A stretch of DNA of 8,873 nt from an uncultured Eubacteriales bacterium (GCA_958346135.1 CATVQN010000032.1:1-8873); one strand, 5' to 3'. Numbered from the stretch's first letter, positions 1 to 6,795 are shown. Made by a program: numbers and translations. Notes: a model not told the origin generated them from the letters alone.

Positions 1-2
1 AA

Positions 3-233
3 ATGAAAAAATTCACCGTTCTTTTGAGTTCCATTAACGATTAGAAAGCTTTTGTCAATGTGGTAACAAAATACGATTTTGAAATTGACCTGACATCCGG
101 AAGATACGTTGTAGACGCAAAGTCTATCATGGGCATCTTCAGTTTGGATCTCACCAAACCCATTGAGGTTGAGGCACATAGCGACAACTGCGACAAGCTT
201 CTGGACGAACTGGCTCCTTTTCTGCAGAAATAA
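3..233 (+). pseudogene. HPr-like phosphocarrier-family protein with in-frame amber codon
   Basis: Read from ATG at 3, the frame gives 76 codons to a TAA at 231-233, the usual length for the small clostridial HPr-like family. The codon at 42-44 (position 14) is TAG. The rest is convincing: a starting beta strand (MKKFTVLLSSIND), then KAFVNVVTKYDFEIDLTSG and RYVVDAKSIMGIFSLDL, the last matching the Ser46 region of HPr. No histidine sits near position 15, so even an intact protein would not be a classical PTS phosphocarrier. Clostridial HPr-like paralogues commonly lack that histidine, and their role is unclear to me. With amber read as stop, only a 13-residue peptide is made, and no credible internal start follows. 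The ribosome site would lie before the window. It may be a pseudogene, a sequence or assembly error, or a suppressed stop. Family assignment is firm; functional status is not. Confidence 0.75.
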
Positions 234-247
234 TGATTCCGTAAAAT

Positions 248-270
248 CCCTGTCGGTTCCACAGACGGGG
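248..270 (+). terminator. Weak hairpin between HPr-like gene and tadA
   Basis: CCCTGTC (248-254) pairs with GACGGGG (264-270) over 7 bp with one G-U pair and a 9-nt loop. The following bases (GTTTGTCGTGTT) are only moderately T-rich, so this is a poor intrinsic terminator at best. It could be a partial terminator or RNA-processing site between the two genes. The call rests on base pairing alone. Confidence 0.25.
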
Positions 271-306
271 GTTTGTCGTGTTCAAAGTGAAACCAAAGAG
301 ACCCTC

Positions 307-759
307 ATGAAAAATCCTTTTATGCAGGCTGCACTGGACGAGGCCCGAGCAGCCTATGCGGCAGGCGAAATTCCAGTAGGCGCCGTGGTGGTAAGAGCCG
401 GCAGGGTAATTGCCCGCGCCCGGAACACCCGAGAGGCGACGCAAAATGCCTTGGGGCATGCGGAAATTTCGGCCATCGATCAGGCCTGCAGGCTTCTCGG
501 CCGCTGCCGGCTTGATGACTGCGATCTCTATGTGACACTTGAACCCTGTGCCATGTGCTGCGGCGCCATTGCCCAAGCCAGACTGAAACGGCTTTATTTC
601 GGCGCTTATGACCCAAAGGGCGGCTTTGCCGTTTCCAATGCGGCGCTGATGGAACATCCGGGGCTAATGCACAAGGCCGAGTGCTACTGCGGTATTATGG
701 AAGAGGAATGCAGTGCTTTACTGCAAAAATTCTTCCTGGAGTTGCGCAGACAAAAATGA
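307..759 (+). CDS. tadA: tRNA-specific adenosine deaminase TadA
   Basis: This 150-residue protein is a zinc-dependent cytidine/deoxycytidylate-deaminase-fold enzyme that converts adenosine 34 to inosine in the wobble position of tRNA-Arg(ACG), letting one tRNA read several codons. The zinc and catalytic motifs are all visible: H51-A-E53 (His ligand and proton-shuttling Glu) in GHAEISAI, and P80-C81-A-M-C84 giving the two Cys ligands in TLEPCAMCCGAI. The downstream QARLKRLYFGAYDPKGG block is typical of TadA rather than of free-base cytosine or guanine deaminases. I chose the ATG at 307 because MKNPFMQAALDEARAAYAAG aligns with known TadA amino termini. The open frame extends upstream to 163, but that part overlaps the HPr-like gene in another frame. 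The ribosome site is weak (AAAGAGA about 8 bases upstream). A 60-base spacer to ppdK suggests separate or loosely coupled expression. Confidence 0.95.
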   Translation: MKNPFMQAALDEARAAYAAGEIPVGAVVVRAGRVIARARNTREATQNALGHAEISAIDQACRLLGRCRLDDCDLYVTLEPCAMCCGAIAQARLKRLYFGAYDPKGGFAVSNAALMEHPGLMHKAECYCGIMEEECSALLQKFFLELRRQK

Positions 760-782
760 AAACAAAATTAGTAAAACCAACG

Positions 783-798
783 TAAAATAATTATTTTA
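783..798. promoter_or_regulatory. Perfect 16-bp AT palindrome upstream of ppdK
   Basis: TAAAATAATTATTTTA reads identically on both strands and sits 22 bases before the ppdK start codon, just ahead of its Shine-Dalgarno. A perfect dyad directly upstream of a highly expressed metabolic gene could be an operator. I cannot match it confidently to a named regulator, and the surrounding spacer is very AT-rich, so chance is possible. No clear -35/-10 pair with good spacing was found in the tadA-ppdK spacer. Confidence 0.3.
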
Positions 799-806
799 TA
801 TACTAT

Positions 807-812
807 GGAGGT
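807..812 (+). promoter_or_regulatory. Shine-Dalgarno that fixes the ppdK start
   Basis: GGAGGT ends 7 bases before the ATG at 820, ideal spacing. It overlaps an earlier in-frame ATG at 805-807, which therefore cannot be the start because it lies within the ribosome-binding site. Confidence 0.85.
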
Positions 813-819
813 AACACCA

Positions 820-3447
820 ATGTCAAAAAAATACGTATACCTTTTCAGCGAAGGTGACGCAACCATGAGAAATCTGCTGGGCGGCAAGGGCGCCAATCTG
901 GCCGAAATGACCAGAATGGGCTTCCCTGTTCCCCAGGGCTTTACGGTTTCTACCGAAGCCTGCACCAGATACTACGAAGACGGCCGCGCCATTGCGCCCG
1001 AGATCGAAGAGCAGATCTATGCCGCACTGGCAAAGACCGAAGAGATCGCAGGCAAGAAGTTCGGCGATGTAGAAAACCCCTTCCTGGTATCTGTCCGCAG
1101 CGGCGCAAGAGCGTCTATGCCCGGTATGATGGATACCATTTTGAATCTGGGACTCAACGACCAGGTGGTTGAGGGTCTGGCAAAGCTGACCCAAAATCCC
1201 CGGTTTGCCTATGACAGCTACCGCCGTTTCATCCAGATGTTCTCCGACGTGGTTATGGAGCTTTCCAAAAAGCGCTTTGAGGAGATTATCGACGAAATGA
1301 AGGAAGAGCGCGGCATCAAGCTGGATACCGAGTTCACCACCGAGGATCTTAAAGAGATGGTAGAGAAGTTCAAGGCCTTCTATAAGAGCGAAAAGGGCGA
1401 GGACTTCCCCCAGGATCCCAAGGTACAGATGATGGAAGCAGTCAAGGCTGTATTCCGTTCCTGGGACAACCCCAGAGCCAATGTCTACAGACGTATGAAC
1501 GACATCCCCTATGACTGGGGTACCGCCGTTAACGTACAGGCTATGGTATTCGGTAACATGGGCGACAACTCCGGTACGGGTGTTGCTTTCACCCGTGACC
1601 CCGCAACCGGCGAAAAGGTACTCTTTGGTGAATACCTCATTAACGCACAGGGCGAGGACGTTGTTGCCGGCGTTCGTACACCGAAGCCCATCAGCAAGCT
1701 GGAAGAGGATATGCCCGATGTATACCGTCAGTTTGTTGAGATTGCTACCAAGCTGGAGCAGCACTACCGGGATATGCAGGATATGGAGTATACCATCGAA
1801 AACGGTAAGCTCTATATGCTCCAAACCAGAAACGGAAAGAGAACCGCTGCTGCCGCTATTAAGATTGCGGTTGATTTGGTAAAGGAAGGCATGATTTCTA
1901 AGGAAGAAGCCATCCTTCAGGTTGACCCCAAACAGCTGGACGCTCTGCTCCACCCGACCTTTGTTTCCTCTGCATTGAAGTCTGCCGAGGTATTTACCAA
2001 GGGTCTGGCCGCTTCTCCCGGTGCTGCCTGCGGTAAGGTTTACTTCACTGCCGAGGACTGCGTAGAAGCCGTAAAGGAAAGAGGCGAGAAGGTTGTCCTG
2101 GTTCGTTTAGAAACCTCTCCTGAGGATATTGAAGGTATGGAGGTTGCCGAAGGCGTTCTGACCTCCAGAGGCGGTATGACCTCCCACGCTGCCGTGGTTG
2201 CCCGCGGTATGGGTACCTGCTGTGTTGCAGGCTGCGGCGATGTGAAGGTAGACTATGACAACGGCTGCTTCTACGTTGGCGATACCACCGTAAAGGAAGG
2301 TGACTACATCTCCATTGACGGAAGCACCGGTAATGTATACCTAGGTCAGATCGAAACCGAGATGGCAAAGCTGGCCGGTGACTTTGCAGAGTTTATGAGC
2401 TGGGCTGATGAAATTCGCACTCTGCAGGTTCGGACCAACGCCGACACCCCCAGAGATGCAAAGCAGGCCAAGGAATTTGGTGCACAGGGCGTAGGCCTTT
2501 GCCGTACCGAGCACATGTTCTTTGCAGAAGATCGTATCCCTGCCATCCGTGAGATGATCGTTTCCAAGACAGTAGAGCAGAGAAAGGCCGCTCTGGCTAA
2601 GATTCTGCCCATGCAGAGAAGCGACTTTGAAGCCATCTTCCGTGCTATGGACGGTATGCCCGTAACCGTTCGTCTGCTGGATCCCCCGCTTCACGAGTTT
2701 GTTCCGCACAGTGACGAAGATATTAAAGCACTGGCTGACGAAATGGGTCTGACCTTTGAGGACTTAAAGGCCACCGTAGAGGATTTGGCTGAGTTCAACC
2801 CCATGATGGGTCACCGTGGCTGCCGTCTGGCTGTTACCTATCCGGAAATCGCTGAGATGCAGGCTCGTGCCATTATGGAAGCTGCTGTTGCCTGCAACAA
2901 GGACGGCATGGACATCGTTCCCGAAATCATGATTCCGCTGGTAGGCGATGTAAAAGAGCTCAAGTATGTAAAGCAGTTTGTTGTAGAGACTGCAGAAGCC
3001 GTACTTTCTGAGAACAATATGAAGTTTGCCTACAAGGTAGGTACCATGATCGAGATTCCGAGAGCTGCTCTGACCGCAGACGAGATTGCGACCGAGGCTG
3101 AATTCTTCTCCTTCGGTACCAATGACCTGACCCAGATGACCTTCGGTTTCTCCCGTGACGATGCCGGCAAGTTCCTGGACGCTTACTACGAGAAGAAGAT
3201 CTTCGAGTCCGATCCCTTTGCAAAGCTGGATCAGACCGGTGTAGGCAAGCTGGTTGAAATGGCAACAAAGCTTGGCCGTCAGACCAGACCCGACATCAAG
3301 CTGGGTATCTGCGGCGAGCACGGCGGTGATCCTTCTACCGTTGAGTTCTGTCACAGAACCGGTTTGAACTATGTCTCCTGCTCACCGTTCCGTGTGCCGA
3401 TTGCAAGACTGGCCGCAGCACAGGCAAAGGCAAGAGAAAACAAATAA
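820..3447 (+). CDS. ppdK: Pyruvate, phosphate dikinase (PPDK)
   Basis: This 875-residue cytosolic enzyme reversibly converts pyruvate, ATP and Pi into PEP, AMP and PPi. In anaerobic clostridia it often runs toward pyruvate and ATP as a PPi-using alternative to pyruvate kinase. The three domains are visible in order: an amino-terminal ATP-grasp domain to about residue 340 (LLGGKGANLAEM near the start, VSVRSGARASMPGMMDTILN around 90-110); a swivelling phosphohistidine domain with GGMTSHAAV (Thr454, Ser455, catalytic His456); and a carboxy-terminal PEP/pyruvate TIM barrel with GTMIEIPRAAL, FFSFGTNDLTQM and GICGEHGGDP (Cys831). Residue numbers nearly match the Clostridium symbiosum enzyme (His455, Cys831; 874 residues). 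Thr454 is the site equivalent to that modified by bifunctional kinase/phosphorylase regulators in other PPDKs. The start at 820 follows a GGAGGT site. A strong terminator closes the gene, so it is probably its own unit or ends one with tadA. Confidence 0.98.
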   Translation: MSKKYVYLFSEGDATMRNLLGGKGANLAEMTRMGFPVPQGFTVSTEACTRYYEDGRAIAPEIEEQIYAALAKTEEIAGKKFGDVENPFLVSVRSGARASMPGMMDTILNLGLNDQVVEGLAKLTQNPRFAYDSYRRFIQMFSDVVMELSKKRFEEIIDEMKEERGIKLDTEFTTEDLKEMVEKFKAFYKSEKGEDFPQDPKVQMMEAVKAVFRSWDNPRANVYRRMNDIPYDWGTAVNVQAMVFGNMGDNSGTGVAFTRDPATGEKVLFGEYLINAQGEDVVAGVRTPKPISKLEEDMPDVYRQFVEIATKLEQHYRDMQDMEYTIENGKLYMLQTRNGKRTAAAAIKIAVDLVKEGMISKEEAILQVDPKQLDALLHPTFVSSALKSAEVFTKGLAASPGAACGKVYFTAEDCVEAVKERGEKVVLVRLETSPEDIEGMEVAEGVLTSRGGMTSHAAVVARGMGTCCVAGCGDVKVDYDNGCFYVGDTTVKEGDYISIDGSTGNVYLGQIETEMAKLAGDFAEFMSWADEIRTLQVRTNADTPRDAKQAKEFGAQGVGLCRTEHMFFAEDRIPAIREMIVSKTVEQRKAALAKILPMQRSDFEAIFRAMDGMPVTVRLLDPPLHEFVPHSDEDIKALADEMGLTFEDLKATVEDLAEFNPMMGHRGCRLAVTYPEIAEMQARAIMEAAVACNKDGMDIVPEIMIPLVGDVKELKYVKQFVVETAEAVLSENNMKFAYKVGTMIEIPRAALTADEIATEAEFFSFGTNDLTQMTFGFSRDDAGKFLDAYYEKKIFESDPFAKLDQTGVGKLVEMATKLGRQTRPDIKLGICGEHGGDPSTVEFCHRTGLNYVSCSPFRVPIARLAAAQAKARENK

Positions 3448-3459
3448 CATGATTGAATA

Positions 3460-3493
3460 AAACGGGCGGCCGTCGGCCGCCCGTTTATTTTAT
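3460..3493 (+). terminator. Rho-independent terminator after ppdK
   Basis: Bases 3460-3471 (AAACGGGCGGCC) and 3475-3486 (GGCCGCCCGTTT) form a perfect 12-bp, GC-rich stem with a 3-nt GTC loop, followed by a T-rich tail (TTTATTTTAT). It starts 12 bases after the ppdK stop codon. The upstream A run pairs with the T run, as in many strong clostridial terminators. Confidence 0.93.
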
Positions 3494-3514
3494 CTCAGGA
3501 AAGGAGTCCCTTTT

Positions 3515-4096
3515 ATGAATCTGCTCGATGCCATTCACAACCGGAGAAGCATCCGGAAATTTCAACAAACTCCCATCTCCAAAGAAACCCTGACTGCCCT
3601 GGTTGACTGTGCCAGGCTGGCCCCCTATCCCGCCAATGTCCAGCCGCTGAAATTTGCAATCATAGATACCCCTGCCCATTTAGAACAGATTTTTGCCTGC
3701 ACCAAATGGGCAGGCTACCTGGAAAACGGCACGCCTTCTCCTTCGGAGCGGCCGACTGCCTATCTTGTGATTTTAGGAGACCGCAGCATTAAAAAGGGCG
3801 GTGATCTCCAGGTGGAAACCGGCGCTGCCGGCGCTGCCATCACCCTTGCGGCCATGGAATACGGACTCGGCTCCTGCTGGCTGGGAGCGCTGAATCGGGA
3901 ACGCATTGCCGAAATTCTTCACCTTCCGGACAGCATCGTTGTTCTGGACGTCATTGCCCTTGGCTATCCTGCCCAGGAAAGTCAGGCCGTGCCGATGCGC
4001 GATGGCGACAGTATTCGATATTACTTAGATGAAAACGGCGTTTTGCAGGTTCCCAAGCGCAATCTTGCCGACGTACTATATTCCGTCAGCGACTAA
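3515..4096 (+). CDS. Nitroreductase-family flavoprotein
   Basis: This 193-residue protein belongs to the FMN-dependent nitroreductase fold, whose members are usually cytosolic dimers using NAD(P)H to reduce nitro compounds, quinones or flavins. Family marks seen are NRRSIRKF (residues 9-16, FMN phosphate-binding arginines), APYPANVQPLKFAII (about 37-51, FMN contact) and the carboxy-terminal MEYGLGSCWLGAL and DVIALGYPAQE blocks. The KWAGYLE and ERPTAYLVILGD segments recall a clostridial subgroup annotated only as nitroreductase family, so the substrate cannot be named. A strong Shine-Dalgarno (AGGAAAGGAG, 3497-3506) lies 8 bases before the ATG. The RBS follows the ppdK terminator almost directly, leaving no visible room for a promoter. 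The stop codon overlaps that of the convergent spmB gene. Confidence 0.9.
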   Translation: MNLLDAIHNRRSIRKFQQTPISKETLTALVDCARLAPYPANVQPLKFAIIDTPAHLEQIFACTKWAGYLENGTPSPSERPTAYLVILGDRSIKKGGDLQVETGAAGAAITLAAMEYGLGSCWLGALNRERIAEILHLPDSIVVLDVIALGYPAQESQAVPMRDGDSIRYYLDENGVLQVPKRNLADVLYSVSD

Positions 4097-4614
4097 AGCA
4101 GCAGTAGGCGGGTCATCAACACTGCCAAAGAAATACCGGTAAAATCCGCAAGAAGTGCGGCGGCAATGGTATGTCGGGTATTTTTGATTCCCACCGACCC
4201 AAAATAGACCGCCACCGTATAAAACGTGGTTTCGGTAGAGCCCATCATTACCGACGCAATCTTTCCTGCCGCAGAATCAGGGCCTAAATTTTGAAAAATG
4301 TCCGTCACAATCGCAGTGGAGGCACTGCCGGAAATCGGACGAAGCAAGGCCAGCGGCAGTACATCCGCCGGAAGCCCCACTGCATTGAGCACCGGCGCAA
4401 GCGCTGTGGCCAAAAGCTCCAGTGCGCCGCTGGCACGGAACATCTGGATTGCCACCATCAGCCCAATCAGCGGCGCCACAATCCCCACCATACTCTGCAG
4501 GCCATCCTTTGCACCCTCTACAAAACAGTCATAGACTCCCACCCGGCGCCAAAGTCCCACGCCGATGAAAAAGGCAATCAGCACCGGCACCGCAAACACC
4601 GAAATCAACATCAT
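4093..4614 (-). CDS. spmB: Spore maturation protein SpmB
   Basis: This 173-residue membrane protein of the nucleoside-recognition (Gate) domain family matches SpmB, which with SpmA is needed for proper spore core dehydration and heat resistance in Bacillus and Clostridium perfringens. Diagnostic blocks are FVEGAKDGLQSMVGIVAPLIGLM split across residues 31-53, LRPISGSASTAIV (91-103) and GSTETTFYTVAVYFGSVGI (125-143). Hydrophobic segments lie near 1-22, 41-58, 84-104, 128-142 and 148-173. The start codon overlaps the spmA stop as ATGA (4614-4611), indicating translational coupling. The stop is TAG; reading through it would add 23 further codons before a TAA at 4023-4021, running antisense inside the nitroreductase gene. 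That argues TAG is a genuine stop in this genome. Length is close to the roughly 178 residues of the B. subtilis protein. Confidence 0.95.
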   Translation of the reverse strand: MMLISVFAVPVLIAFFIGVGLWRRVGVYDCFVEGAKDGLQSMVGIVAPLIGLMVAIQMFRASGALELLATALAPVLNAVGLPADVLPLALLRPISGSASTAIVTDIFQNLGPDSAAGKIASVMMGSTETTFYTVAVYFGSVGIKNTRHTIAAALLADFTGISLAVLMTRLLLL

Positions 4615-5192
4615 AAGCGGCGCCTCCTCTCCATGAGCTTTGCCGCCATAATTCCCACCGTCAGCGCACAGAGACTGACAATCCAGATAGGTACAATGAC
4701 CTCACCGGGAGCAGCAGAACCATAGGTCTGCCGCAGAGAGATGAGGGTAGTGGGAACCAACTGAATCGAGGCGGTATTGAGTACCACAAACATACACATC
4801 TCATTGGAGGCCGTGCTGCGTCTGTGATTTTCCATATGTAAATCGTGCATGGCCTTGATCCCCAGAGGGGTTGCGGCATTGCCCATTCCGAAGAGGTTTG
4901 CCGCCACATTCATCACCATGCTGCCCTCTGCGGGGGAATCCGGATCCAGACGAGGAAACAGCCGCCGCAGCACCGGATGCAGCACCTTTACCATAAGCCG
5001 CACCAGTCCGGCACGCTCGCCGATTTTGGCAAGCCCGGTCCAAAGACACATGATCCCCAAAAGGGCGAAACAGGTTTCCACCGCACCGGCTGCACCGGTG
5101 ACGGCGGCTGCTGCGGTCTGCTCTACCTTGCCGGTAAACAACGACACGATAAGCGAAATCATAATCATACTTCCCCAAATGATATTCAGCAT
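4611..5192 (-). CDS. spmA: Spore maturation protein SpmA
   Basis: This 193-residue membrane protein is the partner of SpmB in spore core dehydration; the molecular activity of the pair is not well defined. Family signatures are clear: MLNIIWGSMIMISLIVSLFTG at the amino terminus, a Gate-domain NLFGMGNAATPLGIKAM (99-115), and NEMCMFVVLNTASIQLVPTT (130-149). Hydrophobic segments lie near 4-20, 41-57, 92-113, 132-153 and 165-186. A purine-rich Shine-Dalgarno (AGAGGAGGAAGAG on the minus strand) precedes the ATG at 5192. It is first in a two-gene spmA-spmB operon transcribed away from the glycyl-tRNA synthetase gene. In B. subtilis the pair sits in the dacB operon under a sporulation sigma factor; no dacB is adjacent here. 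The stop is TGA. Confidence 0.96.
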   Translation of the reverse strand: MLNIIWGSMIMISLIVSLFTGKVEQTAAAAVTGAAGAVETCFALLGIMCLWTGLAKIGERAGLVRLMVKVLHPVLRRLFPRLDPDSPAEGSMVMNVAANLFGMGNAATPLGIKAMHDLHMENHRRSTASNEMCMFVVLNTASIQLVPTTLISLRQTYGSAAPGEVIVPIWIVSLCALTVGIMAAKLMERRRRL

Positions 5193-5286
5193 GGCTCTCT
5201 TCCTCCTCTGTCCCTCTTATTTCTATGCAAAAAAACGGACAAATAGCCCATTTGACAGGAAATTTTCCGCAGATACGGAATAATGC

Positions 5287-5315
5287 TTGAATTTCTAAGA
5301 AAATTATATTATAAT
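5287..5315 (+). promoter_or_regulatory. Sigma-A promoter for glycyl-tRNA synthetase
   Basis: TTGAAT (5287-5292) and a perfect TATAAT (5310-5315) are separated by exactly 17 bases. Transcription should begin near 5322, giving a leader of about 88 bases before the ATG at 5410. It is the best promoter match I found in the window. Confidence 0.8.
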
Positions 5316-5329
5316 AAGAAATAACAGTC

Positions 5330-5355
5330 TTTTCCCGGCCTGCCGACCGGGAAAA
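5330..5355 (+). promoter_or_regulatory. Leader hairpin 1 upstream of glycyl-tRNA synthetase
   Basis: TTTTCCCGG (5330-5338) pairs perfectly with CCGGGAAAA (5347-5355), a 9-bp stem with an 8-nt loop, starting about 8 bases into the predicted transcript. No U run follows, so it is not a forward terminator. It may stabilise the 5' end of the mRNA or be part of a leader regulator. No T-box sequence is present. Confidence 0.5.
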
Positions 5356-5370
5356 CAATTTATGACGGGC

Positions 5371-5388
5371 TGCAGCAAGCCGGCTGCA
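5371..5388 (+). promoter_or_regulatory. Leader hairpin 2 just before the ribosome site
   Basis: TGCAGC (5371-5376) pairs with GCTGCA (5383-5388) around a 6-nt loop. The stem can be extended with one bulge using GGC 5368-5370 and GCC 5390-5392. An exclusive alternative pairs GGCT (5368-5371) with AGCC (5378-5381). It ends 6 bases before the AGAAAGGTG ribosome site (5395-5403), so it could affect initiation. Confidence 0.4.
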
Positions 5389-5409
5389 CGCCTAAGAAAG
5401 GTGATTGGA

Positions 5410-6792
5410 ATGAAAAATACCGAAAAAACAATGGAAAAAATCGTTGCGCTTTGTAAAGGGCGCGGCTTTGTCTACGCCGGCTCCGAAATCTACGGCGGCC
5501 TGGCCAACACCTGGGACTACGGCCCCTTGGGTGTGGAGTTCAAAAACAACGTGAAGCGTGCCTGGTGGAAAAAATTCATCCAGGAGAGCCCCTACAACGT
5601 AGGCCTGGATGCCGCCATCCTCATGAACCCCGAAACCTGGGTTGCTTCCGGCCATGTGGGCGGATTTTCCGACCCGCTGATGGACTGTAAGGAATGTAAG
5701 ACCAGATTCCGTGCCGACAAGCTGATTGAGGACGCCGCAGGCGTTGCGGCAGACGGCTGGTCTGACGAAAAAATGCTGGCGTTTATCAATGACAACAACA
5801 TCCCCTGTCCCAACTGCGGCAAGCATAACTTTACCGATATTCGGAAGTTCAACCTGATGTTTAAGACCTTCCAGGGCGTCACCGAGGACAGTAAAAACGA
5901 AATTTATCTGCGTCCCGAAACCGCCCAGGGTATCTTCGTGAACTTTAAAAACGTACAGCGCACCTCCCGGAAGAAGGTTCCCTTTGGCATCGGCCAGATT
6001 GGAAAATCCTTCCGTAACGAGATTACCCCGGGGAACTTCACCTTCCGTACCCGGGAATTTGAGCAGATGGAGCTGGAATTTTTCTGCAAGCCCGGTACCG
6101 ATCTTGAATGGTTTGCCTACTGGAAGGAACAGTGTAAAAACTTCCTGCTCTCTCTCGGCATCAGCGAAGAGAATATCAAGCTCCGGGATCACGAAAAAGA
6201 GGAGCTTTCCCACTACAGCAACGCTACCACCGACATTGAATTTATGTTCCCCTTTGGCTGGGGCGAGCTTTGGGGCATTGCCGACAGAACCGACTTTGAC
6301 CTAAAACAGCACAGCAATCACAGCGGTGAAAAAATGGAATACAACGACCCTGAATCCGGCGAAAAATACATTCCCTATTGTATCGAGCCATCGCTTGGCG
6401 CAGATCGGGTAACCCTGGCGTTTTTGGTAGAGGCTTATGACGAAGAAGTGATTGATCCGGAGAAGAACGATGTGCGAACCGTACTGCATTTCCATCCGGC
6501 ACTGGCACCGATTAAAGCCGCCGTTCTGCCCTTGTCCAAAAAGCTCTCTGACAAGGCAAAAGAAGTCTATGCCACCCTGGCCGGCGAGTTCATGTGCGAA
6601 TTTGATGAATCCGGCAGCATTGGAAAACGTTACCGCCGCCAGGATGAAATCGGAACCCCCTTCTGTATCACCTATGACTTTGATTCCGAGACGGACGGCA
6701 GCGTAACCATCCGTCACCGTGACAGCATGGAGCAGGAACGAATTAAAATCGAAGATTTGGTTGAATACATCCGCAATGCGGTCAAGTTTTAA
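5410..6792 (+). CDS. glyQS: Glycine--tRNA ligase, single-chain class IIa type
   Basis: This 460-residue cytosolic enzyme charges tRNA-Gly. It is the one-chain homodimeric type shared by many Firmicutes, archaea and eukaryotes, not the two-subunit glyQ/glyS enzyme. Seen in order: GRGFVYAGSEIYGGLANTWD and the DYGPLG block at the amino terminus, VASGHVGGFSDPL, a zinc-ribbon-like insertion with Cys93-X2-Cys96 and Cys133-X2-Cys136, class II motif 2 (FRNEITP from residue 201, then FRTREFEQMELEF), motif 3 GADRVTLAFL (from 330), and a carboxy-terminal anticodon-binding domain (about 363-455). The ATG at 5410 is preferred over the in-frame ATG at 5362: it follows AGAAAGGTG with a 6-base gap, and MKNTEKTMEKIVALCKGRGF fits family starts, while the extension would run through the leader hairpin. 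A sigma-A promoter lies upstream, and the next gene begins 3 bases after the stop. Confidence 0.97.
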   Translation: MKNTEKTMEKIVALCKGRGFVYAGSEIYGGLANTWDYGPLGVEFKNNVKRAWWKKFIQESPYNVGLDAAILMNPETWVASGHVGGFSDPLMDCKECKTRFRADKLIEDAAGVAADGWSDEKMLAFINDNNIPCPNCGKHNFTDIRKFNLMFKTFQGVTEDSKNEIYLRPETAQGIFVNFKNVQRTSRKKVPFGIGQIGKSFRNEITPGNFTFRTREFEQMELEFFCKPGTDLEWFAYWKEQCKNFLLSLGISEENIKLRDHEKEELSHYSNATTDIEFMFPFGWGELWGIADRTDFDLKQHSNHSGEKMEYNDPESGEKYIPYCIEPSLGADRVTLAFLVEAYDEEVIDPEKNDVRTVLHFHPALAPIKAAVLPLSKKLSDKAKEVYATLAGEFMCEFDESGSIGKRYRRQDEIGTPFCITYDFDSETDGSVTIRHRDSMEQERIKIEDLVEYIRNAVKF

Positions 6793-6795
6793 TCC

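Noticed and set aside
42..44. Genome-wide amber recoding (glutamine or pyrrolysine) as explanation for the internal TAG
   Set aside because: spmB ends at TAG at the expected family length, no other gene here has an internal TAG, and HPr-like proteins are not known pyrrolysine proteins.
163..306. Amino-terminal extension of the tadA frame from an ATG at 163
   Set aside because: It overlaps the HPr-like gene out of frame and adds residues with no counterpart in TadA; homology starts at the ATG at 307.
823..1953. A 376-codon open frame on the minus strand opposite ppdK, plus several shorter ones further along the same gene
   Set aside because: It lies antisense to a clearly conserved PPDK, has no recognisable domain, and reflects strong codon bias that removes stops in the opposite strand.
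5219..5230. Minus-strand CATAGAAAT resembling a sporulation sigma-E or sigma-K -10 element for spmA
   Set aside because: The match is incomplete and no convincing -35 is at the right distance; only 5' end mapping could support it.
5252..5257. Perfect TTGACA -35 hexamer upstream of glyQS
   Set aside because: No acceptable -10 sits 16-18 bases downstream; the TTGAAT/TATAAT pair at 5287-5315 is better.
4849..5283. Plus-strand open frames opposite spmA and spmB
   Set aside because: They are shadows of two well-conserved membrane protein genes, with low-complexity basic translations and no ribosome sites.
5362..5409. In-frame upstream ATG for glycyl-tRNA synthetase
   Set aside because: It falls inside the structured leader, lacks a ribosome site, and the extension does not resemble the family; the ATG at 5410 has a good site.
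5322..5409. Glycine T-box riboswitch before glyQS
   Set aside because: The leader is too short and lacks the T-box consensus and terminator/antiterminator arrangement.
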